DNA from: Lepidodermella squamata
Lineage: Eukaryota > Gastrotricha
Length of the DNA stretch: 64,000 nucleotides
Assembly (NCBI GenBank): GCA_047495785.1
Contig: JBLDXI010000021.1
Location: forward strand, 1,612,001-1,676,000
Direction of reading: 5' to 3'
In this document: positions 50,427-62,450 of the stretch, piece after piece
Position numbering within the stretch: position 1 is the first letter of the stretch
How the letters are laid out: the number at the start of each line of letters is the position of its first letter
Made by a program: the position numbers and the translations under genes
The notes under the pieces: generated by a model
What the model was told of the DNA's origin: nothing
Database searches by the model: none
Seen by the model: only the letters and a program-made list of their open reading frames with translations

Positions 50427-50524
50427 CATTCAAATCAACTTTCATTCGTGAATACAAAAATAAAATATCAGCTAGATTCACTGGGATATAAGTAAAATAG
50501 ACATAAACAAGATTCAGGCAGGCG

Positions 50525-51567
50525 TCAACTTTGAGGAAGAAAATATCCATTTATCGCAGCCAAGGCATCACTGATTCTACTTTCGACTTTGACGTCACAC
50601 ATCTTGTCACCTCGAGTTTTCCCAATATTTATGATGAGAATTGGCTTTTTCTGGTTGTAAGCCTCCTTTACGAACCGAAATGCCGAGTAGGTCTAAACGG
50701 GATGAAATTAATAATGTTAACAGATATTTTTCAGGATGGTTAAACCTCAAGCGAGCTGCCAATAACCAGCAACGATTTTGCTGCCCCAACTTTCTGAAAG
50801 CACTCGTCTACTACTGGCTTTGGGACATTCTCGCCAAAGAAGACGACGTTAGGTTTCACGATACCGTTGCATTTTGGGCAGTGCGGTGTCTAATTAACAA
50901 CAAATTGACGATTATTTATTTCATAGGCAATAATAAAATTTACTAGCCTTGAATCTTGCGACATCATCTGTGCTGATGGCAACGTCTCCATCGGGAGCTA
51001 TGGAGTCGCTCTGTGCAGCCCAGCCGACATTCAAGGACGAGATGTATTTCTGAAAGGCGTGGCGATTCGATTCAAAATTGCAACTCAAGCACTTAACAAT
51101 TGCTGTGGTTCCATGAAGTTCTGTGACCTGCTTACTTCCTGCCTTATGATGCAATCGGTCAACATTCTGAGTTATAAGCCAAGAAATAAGCCCGGTTTCT
51201 TGCCATTTAGCTATCAAGTTGTGAGAAAAGTTAGGTAGAGTCGATGAAAATGTCGGCCATGCAACATAATTCCTAGCCCAATAACGCTGACGAAGATCAG
51301 TTCTCGAGATGAAATCCTTCGAACAAAGAGTTGACAGCAAATGAGGTCTCAGAATTCATGCCTTACTTGGTATTGGATCGGTCTGTTCTTAGATGTAGCG
51401 TACAAACCCACACCTGCGGAACGGTAATCTGGTATGCCGGATTCGGTGCTAATGCCAGCCCCAGTTATCACGACAAATGGCCGAAAATCGGAGAGATAGT
51501 AAGTCATCAGGGAGATTTTGTTCGGATCGAAAGGTTCGTGGCAAACAGGAACAAATCTGCGCAGCAT
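50525..51567 (-). CDS. SIRT4: Mitochondrial sirtuin SIRT4
   Basis: NAD-dependent mitochondrial protein acyl-modifying enzyme of the class II sirtuins. Exons 51567-51367, 51316-50948, 50889-50746 and 50692-50525 give 293 residues (human 314). NAD-binding motifs are TGAGISTESGIPDYRS and TQNVDRLHHKAGS. The catalytic His lies in TELHGT. Zinc ligands are CLSC and, 50 or so residues on, CPKC. The SIRT4 signatures LRQRYWARNYVAWPTFS and IAPDGDV are clear. The second intron uses a GC donor (AAG|GCTAGT); a GT four bases downstream would break the frame at the zinc-binding CPKC. The gaps to the aftiphilin-like gene upstream (112 nt) and PSMD11 downstream (132 nt) are very small. Confidence 0.94.
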
Positions 51568-51679
51568 TATGACGGGATGAGAATTTAAAGAGTCTAAATC
51601 AAAATAAAGCGGGCAAGTTTGAAATCAATTTACCAGTAGAACCTTTTTTAGTGAGAATATAGAAAAATAAAATAGAGCA

Positions 51680-52216
51680 TCAGCGGTCATCGCGAGTTAA
51701 AAATGAATCGCTCAGCAAGAATTCGATTTTCGGCAATGAGTTTAATAAAGATTCTACCCCCTCCTTGCTGCTGACATATACTTCAGCTTCTACAGCTCGC
51801 GCCATCGGTGAATTAGAAGTCCATGCTGCTGTTTTCAAGTTTTTTATTATGGTCGATTCACTCCAGAGAAAGGATAGTAGTGCATCGTCGTCGAGCTCCG
51901 CGAAAACCACCTCCGAATCACATGAAGGTAACGCTAGAGTCGATCGATGATCGTTAGCACTGGCGAACCATAGCTCCTTGAATGACGTCAGCAGAACATT
52001 CTCCGCTCGTTTGCATATAGTATCTTCGCTTAAACTGGAATCGGATAAAACCACAGGCTGCGGATCAGAATTTTTGAAAGGATCATTGATTGCAGTTGAA
52101 GGAATGCTTTCAACAGGTAATTCACTGGAACCGACCGACCACTCTGCTTGAAAAGATGGGGCTACCGTGGACGACTCAAAATCACCAAAGTCGTCGTCAA
52201 AATCATCGGTGCTCAT
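51680..52216 (-). CDS. AFTPH: Aftiphilin-like clathrin/adaptor-binding protein (short)
   Basis: Single-exon gene of 178 residues. The N-terminus is acidic and aromatic (DDFDDDFGDFES), the type of motif that binds adaptor gamma-ear and GGA domains. The C-terminal half (RAENVLLTSFKELWF, then LLSFLWSESTIIKNLKTAAW) resembles the clathrin-binding box of aftiphilin, where a Trp followed by Ser and Lys-Leu-Leu is conserved. It is far shorter than vertebrate aftiphilin (about 930 residues), lacking the long disordered middle. A small trafficking accessory protein is the likely role; the family assignment is moderate. It is the first gene of a same-strand run followed by SIRT4. Confidence 0.55.
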   Translation of the reverse strand: MSTDDFDDDFGDFESSTVAPSFQAEWSVGSSELPVESIPSTAINDPFKNSDPQPVVLSDSSLSEDTICKRAENVLLTSFKELWFASANDHRSTLALPSCDSEVVFAELDDDALLSFLWSESTIIKNLKTAAWTSNSPMARAVEAEVYVSSKEGVESLLNSLPKIEFLLSDSFLTRDDR

Positions 52217-53369
52217 TCAAAATATCACCTAGCAAAAACAGTAACATTTGGTTAACAAGCAGGCGTCAGGGATGACTTTGATAGCAAAAACAAGGGTGTT
52301 AATTCCTCGGGGAGCGGGGAAATACCCCTTGTTTTTACCCATTCCATATGACCAAGTCTTGCTGCACGTCAGCGAATCAACAAACAGAAGAGACATAGAT
52401 GAGTCATGGAGACATAGAAAGCAAAATAAGTAGCAGTATATATTTTACAGCCCGCAAAGTAGATTTAAGTGGTATAGACAGCGCTTGAATGCGAGAGGAT
52501 GAAGTATTTATGTTCTTCACATGGCTTGGGTTGATGCGGGATAATGTCTAGTTTAGTTTTATTTAGTTTAGTTTTATTTTGCTCCGTAAACATGATGAAT
52601 ATATGTATGTATCTATCACATAGATACTAGTTAATTATATATAACAAATTATATATTAGTCGATCAGGAGCCAGGGACACATATGCGCCCTGTCCGTCTG
52701 TCACCCATAATTCGACCCCAGGCGCAGAGCACAGGGCTGACACAGCAGAATGCAAAGAAAACGAATAAAAATATAGCTATTATCTACATGATCAATTGGA
52801 CATTTGCGGGATAAAGAATGCCTTGGCGGCTTTGAAACGAAAGGTCGAGCTAGTCAGCATGCGAATGAGGATTGAGGAGGTCAATCTGACCTCATGCCTT
52901 TGAGCTTTGAGCCTTGCGCCTTGCGTACTAGTGCCGTCCGACTGCGTGGGTTTGAGACTGCGATTTCCGGAGCTACAGAGCCCGCGATTCATCATGGTTT
53001 CAGAATTAAACAATTCGGCTCGACGACAAGAACTTGGAGCACTTCTGATTTGACGATGAACGTAAAAAAAAGCTGCTGACTTTTAAAAACTCGAGATTTT
53101 CCGGATTAAAAATAATTTCACTTATATTACAGAGGATGTGTTTTAAATTAATTCTTGTTAGAGGAAATGTTAAAATTTCACCGAAAATATCAAGATTAAA
53201 AAAATATTCAGCGCAGTGAAAACGCGCCAAAAAATTTTTCGGCCCGCTTTTGCCCGCTTCAATATCAGCGGCCAATTGATTAGAAGTCTACCTCAAAAAA
53301 TTACGTTTCCTCACAGTGAACCAATTTAGGTTTCGAGCTAGCCACAACTTTGAGTCGTGCTTACTAACA
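52217..53369. other. Intergenic region upstream of the aftiphilin-like gene
   Basis: No coding region recognised. It contains an AT-rich patch with a duplicated AGTTTAGTTTTATTT unit (about 52552-52584) and a TATGTATGTATCTATC-like microsatellite near 52603. The promoter for the four-gene minus-strand run should lie near 52216-52400. Confidence 0.45.
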
Positions 53370-53935
53370 ATTCTTTACGATTGCCGAATAGCCGACTAGA
53401 CAAAAGTAAATGCGTCGGATTGGTTTGCATCGACCTAAAACAGGCGTTTGATTCCCGTATTGCAGGCCTGATATCTGCTGTTAGCTCTGCTGGCCTTTTG
53501 GCAGCGCTGCTCACCCTTGGTTTCGTGCTTACCTGAGTTCTCAGCGCGTGAAAACGTCCCCTGAAATCTCGGACACGGCGCCTATCTCGTACGGGCTCAT
53601 TCAAGGCTCGATTCCCAACCCACTAATGTTATTTTATCATTTTCATCAAGGAATTGCGAGTTCAGTGCAAAGACAGCATCGCATTGCCGTTGCCGATAAC
53701 GAAGCGATCGGAGCCAAGGCGAAGCCAACAGAGGCGGAACTTTTGGCGGATATTAGCGATTGGCGACTCCAACACTCATAGGGTAAATCGGGATAAATTG
53801 AATGTGCGCATTTGAATGTTATTGCCCAACAAAAAAGTTTCTGCCCCCACGATTCGGTGAAGACCATCTGGACTCGAAAATCACCACGGAAAAGCACTTT
53901 GATCATCTGATCAAAGTCGTGGGCTAAGGGCGAGC
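53370..53935 (+). pseudogene. Decayed non-LTR retrotransposon reverse transcriptase fragment
   Basis: One frame shows CVGLVCIDLKQAFDS, matching the conserved RT block with the first catalytic Asp. After a stop and frame change a second frame shows AYLSSQRVKT, then APISYGLIQGSIPNPLMLF, matching the (P)QGSxLGPxLF block. VADNEAIGAK occupies the place of the catalytic YADD block, with one Asp replaced. A third short stretch (HFDHLIKVVG) resembles the downstream FxYLG block. Stops, frameshifts and the lost catalytic residue show it is dead. No endonuclease region or 3' tail was recognised. Confidence 0.65.
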
Positions 53936-55891
53936 GAAAGTAGGAGCTCAATGCCTCTCTTCAGCCCCATATCGCTTAAAATCCGTACAATCCGTACAAA
54001 GGCGTACAGTCCGCCAAGGCCGCCTTCGTCTACAACTTCATAGGCGTTAAAAAATGCAAAAGCTGACGTATAATCATTATTGCACTTCACCCAATTTTCA
54101 AATGACTGCGAAGATAGAGAAAGGCCGAAACGTCTCAAATGAGATTTCCTATATTTTGCATTTTTACATGCCTATATCGACCAAATTTAAAATAATTTAT
54201 TTTCTTTTTTTAGTTCCGGCATCAAATTATTACGCATTTGCGCTTCGTGGAAGAATTACCTCTTTCAAATCAGTCTTTTCATAACTGTCTTGCTATGACG
54301 GAGTTGGTAGGCATCGCCGAGTGAGTGAGTGGAAAAGCTATCTGGGTAGAAATGCTTTGGCTCTGGAGAAACACTCAGCAATAACAACTGGAGTACCAGG
54401 GGTAGAGACATCGAGCGTATTACTTTTCACAGCAAGGCGGCATGAGAGAATAACATGAAAGAGAAGCTAGGGACCGGATTTTTTGCTCGGATCGAGCCGA
54501 CGAAAGCCGTCCGATTCTTGAGAGTCCGTAAATGACCGGTATGGATGCGGTCATTTTCAAATATTTTCAACTCGTTGGTTTTTCGTTCCAAAGATTGGTC
54601 AGAGGATTACGGCTAACACGCTGGAAACGCGTTTGCAAGTTTTAGAGAAACCATGTAAATTGAGGTTTACTTGTCGCTACAAACGAAATGAACAATCGTG
54701 GGAACTATTATGTCGGAATTGAAATAGGATGTTTAAATGGACCTGGTAAATCGGATTGAGATCTACATTTTGATTGTACATAGATCGAACTTCTGCTAAA
54801 TTTGTGGATGTCGTTTTTGGGTAAAACCACACTTGGAAAACCCCCATTAATTTACTTAAGGATTCAATCGAGAATCTAAAACCATGTATATTGATTTGTC
54901 ATGTTCTAGCTGACTCAAATTTAAACAAAAAACACATTTACGGGCGACAATTATTTTATTTATACGAATTAACATCGACTACAATATTTCTTATAAAGGA
55001 TGTAGTCAAGCATAAGATAATATTTTTTTGGTTTGAACGAGTACGGCTTGATAACATGAGACTTGAGAGGGAAATAAACAATTAAATGCGAACAATTGAT
55101 GCGCAATTAAGTGAACGGCGACGAAAGCTATGCGTTCAATTTTCGCTCGAATATCATCTTCGGACGAAGCGTGGCAAGGGTACCAATATAATACCGACAC
55201 TTCACACTAGCAGCGCTGTTTTCGCATAACCTCAGCGAACAAATACACGGAAACGATAATAATACAATACAGAATATAGCACTTCTCAACAGTTTAGCAT
55301 TTTGTCGCGGGTAATACGGCTTTACATCACTAACAAGGGCACAACACAAAAGCAACAAAACTGCCGAAAAAGGTAACGTGTAACGTCACAGAAGCGCTGA
55401 AAAGTTCAAAACATAAACCAAATACTCCCCATCAAATCAGATGAATGATTACATTTTTGTCTCACAAAAAAACTCATACATCCTTGACAACGCTTCTCGC
55501 GAAGGCAGCAACAATACAAATTTAGGTCGTTCCAGAAGAAAATAAGAACGACGCGGACTAACGAGCTATAGTAATCACTAGGCAGTTGTCTTGCGTTTTT
55601 ATAGCAATTAGCTTCTATGTTCTTCCAAAAATGCGAATGAAATCGTTAGAATCGTTAAAAACCTCTCTAGTTGCTGCAAAGCCATACCACCGAAGTCGCT
55701 AATATTGCATTAAGTGAGAAATGTGTTAATATTATGATAATTATTTCTTGCAAGAAGCATTTGAAATACAAGTAATAGTACAAGAAATAGGCCAAACAGC
55801 GTAAGTAAATGCGCATTTTCATCGAATCAGTGAAAGTTGCATCAGCTTTCATCGTTTGTTTTGAACAATTCAGGAAATATCGACGCTGGCA
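53936..55891. other. Intergenic region downstream of NDRG
   Basis: No supported gene in nearly 2 kb. The NDRG 3' UTR enters from the right; the nearest AATAAA on the minus strand that I noticed is near 54955-54960, far from the stop. Short AT-rich open frames have no domains. Confidence 0.4.
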
Positions 55892-58399
55892 TTACGCAGT
55901 CGTAGTCTGCGTATCAGTGTTCGATGGCGCCGTAGGGTCAGCGGCGTCGGAAGATGTGGAGTCATTTGTTGCATTGCGCGACAACGTGCGCTTATAGTAG
56001 CCGGCCGGTTGGTCGGCCTCTTGCATAGAAGCCGAACGGCCCATTCGGACGGAAGTCGAGCGGTTACGGCCAAGAATCGAAGATAGCATTCCTATGCCTT
56101 GGACGAACAGAAGCAGACTCTCAGATAGTTTCTCAGGTGCCGCTTCGAGAACATTGGCAACCCCGCGAATCTCAATCAACTCAACCCGGCGCTTGTCGGA
56201 AACCCTCTCCATCGCAGTTTGGAAAAACGACCTGGCAGCCTTGGCTTGATACGCATTTTCGCCGATTATGAACAGAATTGGTGATTGAATGTCCCCGATT
56301 TGATCTTCGATATTAGTCCGCCTGTTCACAAAGAAGAAAAATCGAGATGAAAGGTAATATGCCAAAACTCTTTAACCCATCAACATTCGTAGAGCCCGCA
56401 GTACACATATATTTCATATTCTTCACGGCTTCGCCACTCCTATTAAATAACACCATTCAAGTTTAATAAACACGCTAATCTTGACAGCCACTTTAATTGA
56501 AAGTGAAATAATAATTGCTACGCTTCCAACATATTTGCAGAGACACTTACTCATTGGGCATTGATTCTTCAAAATTGAAACATATGATAACAATTCTCAG
56601 GCCCAATTCTTAGTTTACAACGTGACAAAGAAAGGTCAAAATTGTCTGAACAATTCCGCTCCTGGGGGTTATAAATAGACAAACCGGGAATTATATTTTC
56701 ATACTCACGGTATGCCTCTTTTATATCTTTCATTGGGCTTTTGAAGCAGAATTTACAAGATTCAAACCTGAAGACTACGTTTAGCCTAGCCTAAATATAT
56801 ATTCAATATTTAAGATAACAAACGCACTTGATGTGGGCATTGACATATTGCTTAAGATTGCGGGGATTCAAATCGTTGTGCAGATGTTCTTGAAACTCTT
56901 GCATAGCCTCTCGGACTTCAGGAAACGAAGAATCACCGCCATGTTTGCCGAAATGATAGATGACAAAGAAATTTTCAGCCGTCGACGTAACACTCGTGTC
57001 CAGCTGAGAGGCTGCTAAGCGTTCTCGAATGGAGCCCAAAAAGTTTGCGGCAGTTCCAATGCAATGAAGCAAGACGCAGCCAGAAACGCGCTCAGGAAAT
57101 TTCAGCTGTCAAATTGAAGCAAAAGAAATATAAAAAATAGCTAAGTAATTCGATCCGAAAATTGCTTACAGCAAAGCGAGCCAAGATGTTAGCGCCAGCA
57201 CCCTCACCAAAGCATAAGCAAAATTTGATCCTATAAATGGCCGCAAAATTCAATAGTGGCGATCAATGTGAGAATAAATTACCCAAGGTTATCCAACACG
57301 TGAATAAGAGCTTCCCCAAGCTGTTGAAACGAAGGGAATTCGTAGTTGGACGGCAAGTCACCGTCACGAGAGTCCTGGCCTGGCGGAACAACGTGAATCC
57401 AAGTCGTTCGGCGATTGAATTCCGCCATTGAGGGATGTTGATAAAATCTTTGGACGACATGATCTGGATTGACATAGGCATTAGTAAATGCCTGTGTTGT
57501 TGATATAGCTAACTTACATGTGCAACCAAGATCAGGAACCGTGAGGCAATATAGCCCCTGCTGTCCTTCAGGTCTCTATATCAAATAATAAAAGCAGAAT
57601 GATTAGTTATACATTCCCAACTTATTTCAAATGCTCAATGCTAAAGGCATGAAATGAGACGGGTCACGAGGATATAACCATTCTAGCGTAAAAATGAAAT
57701 AATTATGCAATTGTAGGTGAATTAATTATCGGTCAGCCTAATCTAGGGATGGAAATATTTGATGCTAACAAATTGGCAATGAAGGTCATCGTAACTAAAG
57801 ATCCGCCACCAAATTCAACACAAAACGATGATTGCATGCAAAATTATTTGACCGCTCGGCGTGAAAAATTCAGGTTAACATTCACAAGAGTTAACACAAA
57901 ATGGCGCTGCTCATAACAAAACGAGTGTGCACACAGGCGAGTCGAAAATAACGGGACGGTCCCCACATCTAAGGCACCACGTAAACGGTGAAACATGACA
58001 TTGCTACACAAAAGCCGTCTCAAAACCTTTTGAGATCCGGGTGATTGCTGGCCAACTTTGTGATGCTCAGATAGCTACACGGCCCAGAATCGATCAGTTG
58101 CGTTTGAATTCAAATTGAAAAGTCGATGAAGAAATGTAAATTTACCTGAACATAAACCTTGAGCTTTCCAACCGGGCTTCCGCAGTCCACTTCAACCGTT
58201 GTTATCTAGATGGCATAAAAACGTATATGAGTACTGATTTAATTTAATCTCAAACCGGTGGAGCTGCTGACGATTGGCTGCTCTGTGATGTCAAACGGCT
58301 CAGATGAGAAGGAGCGGCAGGATCGGCCATTGATTTAAGAATAATTTGCTCCTGCTCACCAACTAATGGTGATTCGTCCGAACTTTTCGGCGATGACAT
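55892..58399 (-). CDS. NDRG: NDRG family protein (N-myc downstream-regulated)
   Basis: Cytosolic alpha/beta-hydrolase-fold protein of stress and differentiation pathways, thought not to be an enzyme. Exons 58399-58256, 58205-58146, 57575-57518, 57463-57283, 57230-57170, 57105-56828 and 56321-55892 give 403 residues. Family blocks are VEVDCGSPVGKLKVYVQ, DNLGIKFCLCFGEGAGANIL, NPRNLKQYVNAHIKR, and ILFIIGENAYQAKAA near the C-terminal strand. The nucleophile elbow reads GEGAG, so the catalytic Ser of true hydrolases is absent, as is normal for NDRG. LLLFVQGIGML matches the NDRG FVQGMGYM block. The Ser/Thr-rich tail (RSTSVRMGRSASM) fits kinase sites. The start is the first ATG (58399) of the N-terminal exon, whose sequence is poorly conserved. 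Confidence 0.92.
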
Positions 58400-61253
58400 T
58401 CTTGCTTTTACAATAACTCGACAACAATTTCGAATCAATAAATCTATAAATGGCAGAATGAATTTTCAAGCGCAATTACAAAGGAGATGCAACCAAATTG
58501 AGTTTGCCCGAGAGCGAAGAAAATTTTCCTCATAGCGTATTTAACGACAATAAAAACAAACTAATGCCGCATTCAATATATTTTGCAATAAGCCGAGCTA
58601 GCATTTATGAACGGAAATCTATTTCGATTGTTACGACCATATATAACCAAATCTCATCCACGTCAACAAAATAATTATTTTTTAGAGAATTAGATTAAAT
58701 GAGCTGATGTAACTGAGAACGTTGAGTAAGAAATAAAGAAGAGTACTTGTTTTAATTTGCAACAGCAGCTAGAATTTTCTAAATATCAGACATGTTTGAG
58801 ATGGGTAATCTCTCGTCAGCTTCGACGCATCAATAATTCCTCTCAAAGATCTTATACCAGATGGATGGTTACACATATCCGTCCCATGTGTGGAAAGTTT
58901 ACAATGGCCTTTAGAATAAGTTGTAAGCTTCAAACCACGAAAAAGCCTGAATCGGGCAACTACCTGTGAGTCAATGATCGATAATAATTATGTTTCAAAC
59001 GTCACGCGGGTTCCTGGTTTTGAAAAGTGCAGATGCATGCAAAAAATAAACACCCTTAAGAGTTAAGTAAACTAAAATAACTGATGCTCCATTATTAAGA
59101 TCCACAGATCTGACTCCAACTGTCGGAGAAACAATTTAAATTGAGCATTAACCCTCATTTACAAGTTTGCTATGTGGCCAAAGGGGGCATGCTCTATGAA
59201 TTGTGCCACGGCCAACAGAAGAGAGATTTGGATTGGGATCAGAAAATGAACGCATCAAAAATCAAAATAGCCAACAAAATTTTCAAAGCTTAATAAGTAA
59301 AACATGCTAAGGTTCCACTACCGAGTCATCGTTACCATCGCAATATGAGAACTCTCGCAAGAATGCAATAAAATGTTTTCAATGATCTGTCTAGATTAGT
59401 CCAGGTACAATATTTTTTCGATTGTGAATCAATCAATCACCGTTTAAGGTTTTATTGCTTTTCTTGCAGACGATCTCATTTATGAAGGGAATAGCTTACT
59501 GAGTTCCCTGAAGATTGCACAGAGAAAGAGGTTGAATACATTTCCATATAATATGTGGCCTTACTATGCCTTCTTTTCTGCTATTTACGAGTATATTGGA
59601 AATAAATTATCCTGTCAGTTTGTTCGTCATAAGCCATGAGGACATAAATAGCTGCGGATGATCAACATGTCACCGCTAGAAGGAGCGGCGATAGCGCAAA
59701 AACGTAGATAACAACCAAAGAATAAATATGGATTCGAGGCTTGATCGAATCGGCAAAATGAGAAAATATCTTGACTCGCTACCCATTTACTGACAAATGC
59801 ATTCTATGATCATCTTGAGTCGATAAAATGTAGATAAAAGAATCGGACTTGACATGCCAGTAATGAATATTACACCGGCAACTTTTATAAACATGTAAAA
59901 CATGTAATCTTAAACTTTCCATCGTTGCCTTCCCATCGTGCTGCCTTTCGCGGTAGGTGTGAGTGAAACCAGCTACGCTAATAATTTAATATCAGCCAGC
60001 AACAGTGTGAGGATCTTTCTCCCGGGGCAATAGGGGCGATATTTTGCAACAATTTGTGAACTGGTGTGATACTGTGGGGCTATATGGGCCAAGTTAGCGC
60101 TTTCAAGCTGTAGTTTCAGACCTCCACACGACGAGATTAAAGCGATAGGCGATTGGCGTTAGACAATTCATTCGCTTAAAGTTTAAAAGATCAGAAGGCG
60201 ATGAGCGGTGACTTACGACTTACACCAGCAGCCGTGCAGCCTCTGGCCCATGGCCCCTGGCGCCGTAAACCGTAACTACATCAACTATTATTTCAACAAG
60301 CTTGCATACCACACACACACACTAGCTTGCCAACAAAACCTCACACACCTGAAACCTGAAACCCGAAACTCGAAAAAGACAAATGTGCTATTTGCATTTT
60401 TGAATTTTTGCATTTTGTTCATTAAAAACTATTATGGCTACTTATTGAGGCAATTTATTCATTGCTGTTTCAATATCACATTCACATTTATGTTTGACTG
60501 ACCTTCACATTTAAAAATCACTGGATTACCATTTTCCCACCGAGTCACATGATGGCGTTCCTACCGCGAAAGAACCGACGCGGGGCCTCCGCTGTGCCTT
60601 AGCTCATCTTCATCCCCAGCCTTGTGATATGTGAGCCGTGAATTCGATCGCTTTTGAATGGCGTGTCATTTGCTAGTCCCATCTCCATTTTTGCTTTTCG
60701 CTCATCGTGGTGGCGAGCTGGATGTTAGATCCTATCACCAATTCTGGTGATTTAATATAGGGCTTGGGTTGATAAGTTAGACCTGTCACCAATAATTTGG
60801 CGTTGGGCGCAGAAATAGCACAATCGAAAAAAATAAATTACATAAAGAGCTATGATTTATTTGGTTCATTCTGACACCTGCTCGATGAAGAATTGCTTCA
60901 AGTAAGCGGCTTTGCGACCTGGTATGCAGCTGTTAGATGCCTTGTTGGTGCTTCTTAGGTTAAAGCTAGCGAGGGTTCAATGGTGCTTATTATTCCTTCT
61001 ATTATTCCCTGTGAAATGATATAGAAAGGAAACACTGAGCGTAATTTAACGCGTGTTGTTATCCATTGTTTCCTTGTAAGAATACATATGTGTAACGCGT
61101 GACAAAAACGAGTAGAATAACCTTATATTTATGACAGTGGATAAAGTGAGAGTATCCTTATTCCTTCTTCTGTAACCACTTGACTTGTTTTATATAAAGA
61201 AAATTCTCAATTGATTACGTAGTATACCTGTAGTGGATCATTTCCTGCTTAGA
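58400..61253. other. Divergent intergenic region between NDRG and AAR2
   Basis: About 2.85 kb without a supported gene. It includes a short CA repeat near 60310 followed by CTGAAAC-type short repeats to about 60375. The longest plus-strand frame (60208-60501) is low complexity. It should hold both promoters. Confidence 0.45.
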
Positions 61254-62408
61254 ATGGTTACCAAGTTTGAAGAGGGAGCGTGTTTCGTATTGGTTAATTT
61301 CCCCAGTGGCTCAAATTTCGGAATAGATTGTCATTCCTGGATTGTCGGCGATAATTTCAGAGGCATCAAGCAGATTCCACCGGGATGGCATCTTATCACT
61401 TGCTCATCGTCGGCCAAAACTGGTGCACCATCGTCATCTCTTATGTCGTTTTATCACAAGTTCAGTGCAAGGGAATTACATGCTAAAAAATGGAACCCTC
61501 AGATGGAAGCTTTCGATGACCTGCCTATATCTAATGAAGACGTTGAACGCTTGATCGCCAACAAAGCAGAAGTAGAATGCTACTTGGGTTCATATCCACT
61601 GGAAGAATATCGCAAATGGCTTTCTTTATCAAACTTTATCGATGACGCCGTTATTGGGCTGTTAATGCCCACCTGTGGTTATCTATTCAGCGCCACACAG
61701 TTCGTTTCTGAGAAGCTTACTTTCAACAAAAACCAAAGGTATTTACGGAACCAAGTATGCTATGTATTCTAAACAACTGTTTAAATCAGGTTTCATCAGT
61801 CTTCGTGTGTCGAAGCGCCTGTAGATATTTCCGAAGCCGAAGCTCGCATGCCTAAATTGCAACAAGATGAACAGACCAAGATCAATTATACCGTAATAGA
61901 TCGGAGAGCATTTGCCTCTGGTGCGACACCAAGCTCTATATCTTTGGATAGTATGGATGGAAGCTACCGCTTGGAAAGTTTATTGAAAAATCGCTTCAAT
62001 AATAATCATCGCCTCTTTCTCGGTGAACTGCAGTTTTCTTTCATAGCGTTTTTAGTGTGTCAGAACTACGACAGCTTTGAACAATGGAAAAAAATTGTTG
62101 AATTAATCTGCAGCTGTGATCGAGCACTTGCTAACAATGTTCAGTTCTTTCTTGACTTTCTTAAAGTTTTGTACTATCATTTGAAAGAAGTTCCATCTGA
62201 CTTCTTTGTTGACATTGTTTCTGCTGACAATTTTTTAACAGTCACTCTTCACCGATTTTTCGTCAACGTTGAGCAATCTACAGATGCACCGCGCGAATTG
62301 AAACAACGCGTCGAAAAGTTCAGGAAATACGTAACCGAACAATTCAAGTGGGATTTCACTTCTGAGCTTCCTGAGGATCAACCGGTGGTCGTTGATTTAT
62401 GCCAATGA
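61254..62408 (+). CDS. AAR2: AAR2 splicing factor homologue (U5 snRNP assembly)
   Basis: U5 snRNP assembly factor that binds PRPF8 and holds it before Brr2 joins. Two exons, 61254-61738 and 61790-62408, give 367 residues (human 384). The N-terminal domain shows the family blocks FPSGSNFGIDCHSWIVG, FRGIKQIPPGWHLITCSS and later EYRKWLSLSNFID. The C-terminal helical domain has LLKNRFNNNHRLFLGELQFSF and NNVQFFLDFLKVLYYHLKEV. The first ATG in homology is chosen; the GTG seven codons upstream is not. Only 42 nt separate its stop from the DNase II start. Confidence 0.95.
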
Positions 62409-62436
62409 ATTTTCTACCATGTGATTTCAATTTATC

Positions 62437-62450
62437 CATTTATTCAATAG
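62437..62450 (+). promoter_or_regulatory. Splice-acceptor-like site abutting the DNase II ATG
   Basis: CATTTATTCAATAG ends immediately before the DNase II ATG, in the 42-nt gap after AAR2. Either DNase II has an exon upstream within or beyond AAR2, or this is a trans-splice acceptor. Confidence 0.45.

Noticed and set aside
52552-52584. Duplicated AGTTTAGTTTTATTT
   Set aside because: A two-unit AT-rich slip repeat with no array and no link to a CRISPR-like or functional structure.
60308-60375. CA and CTGAAAC short repeats
   Set aside because: Simple-sequence slippage; too short and irregular to be a notable satellite.
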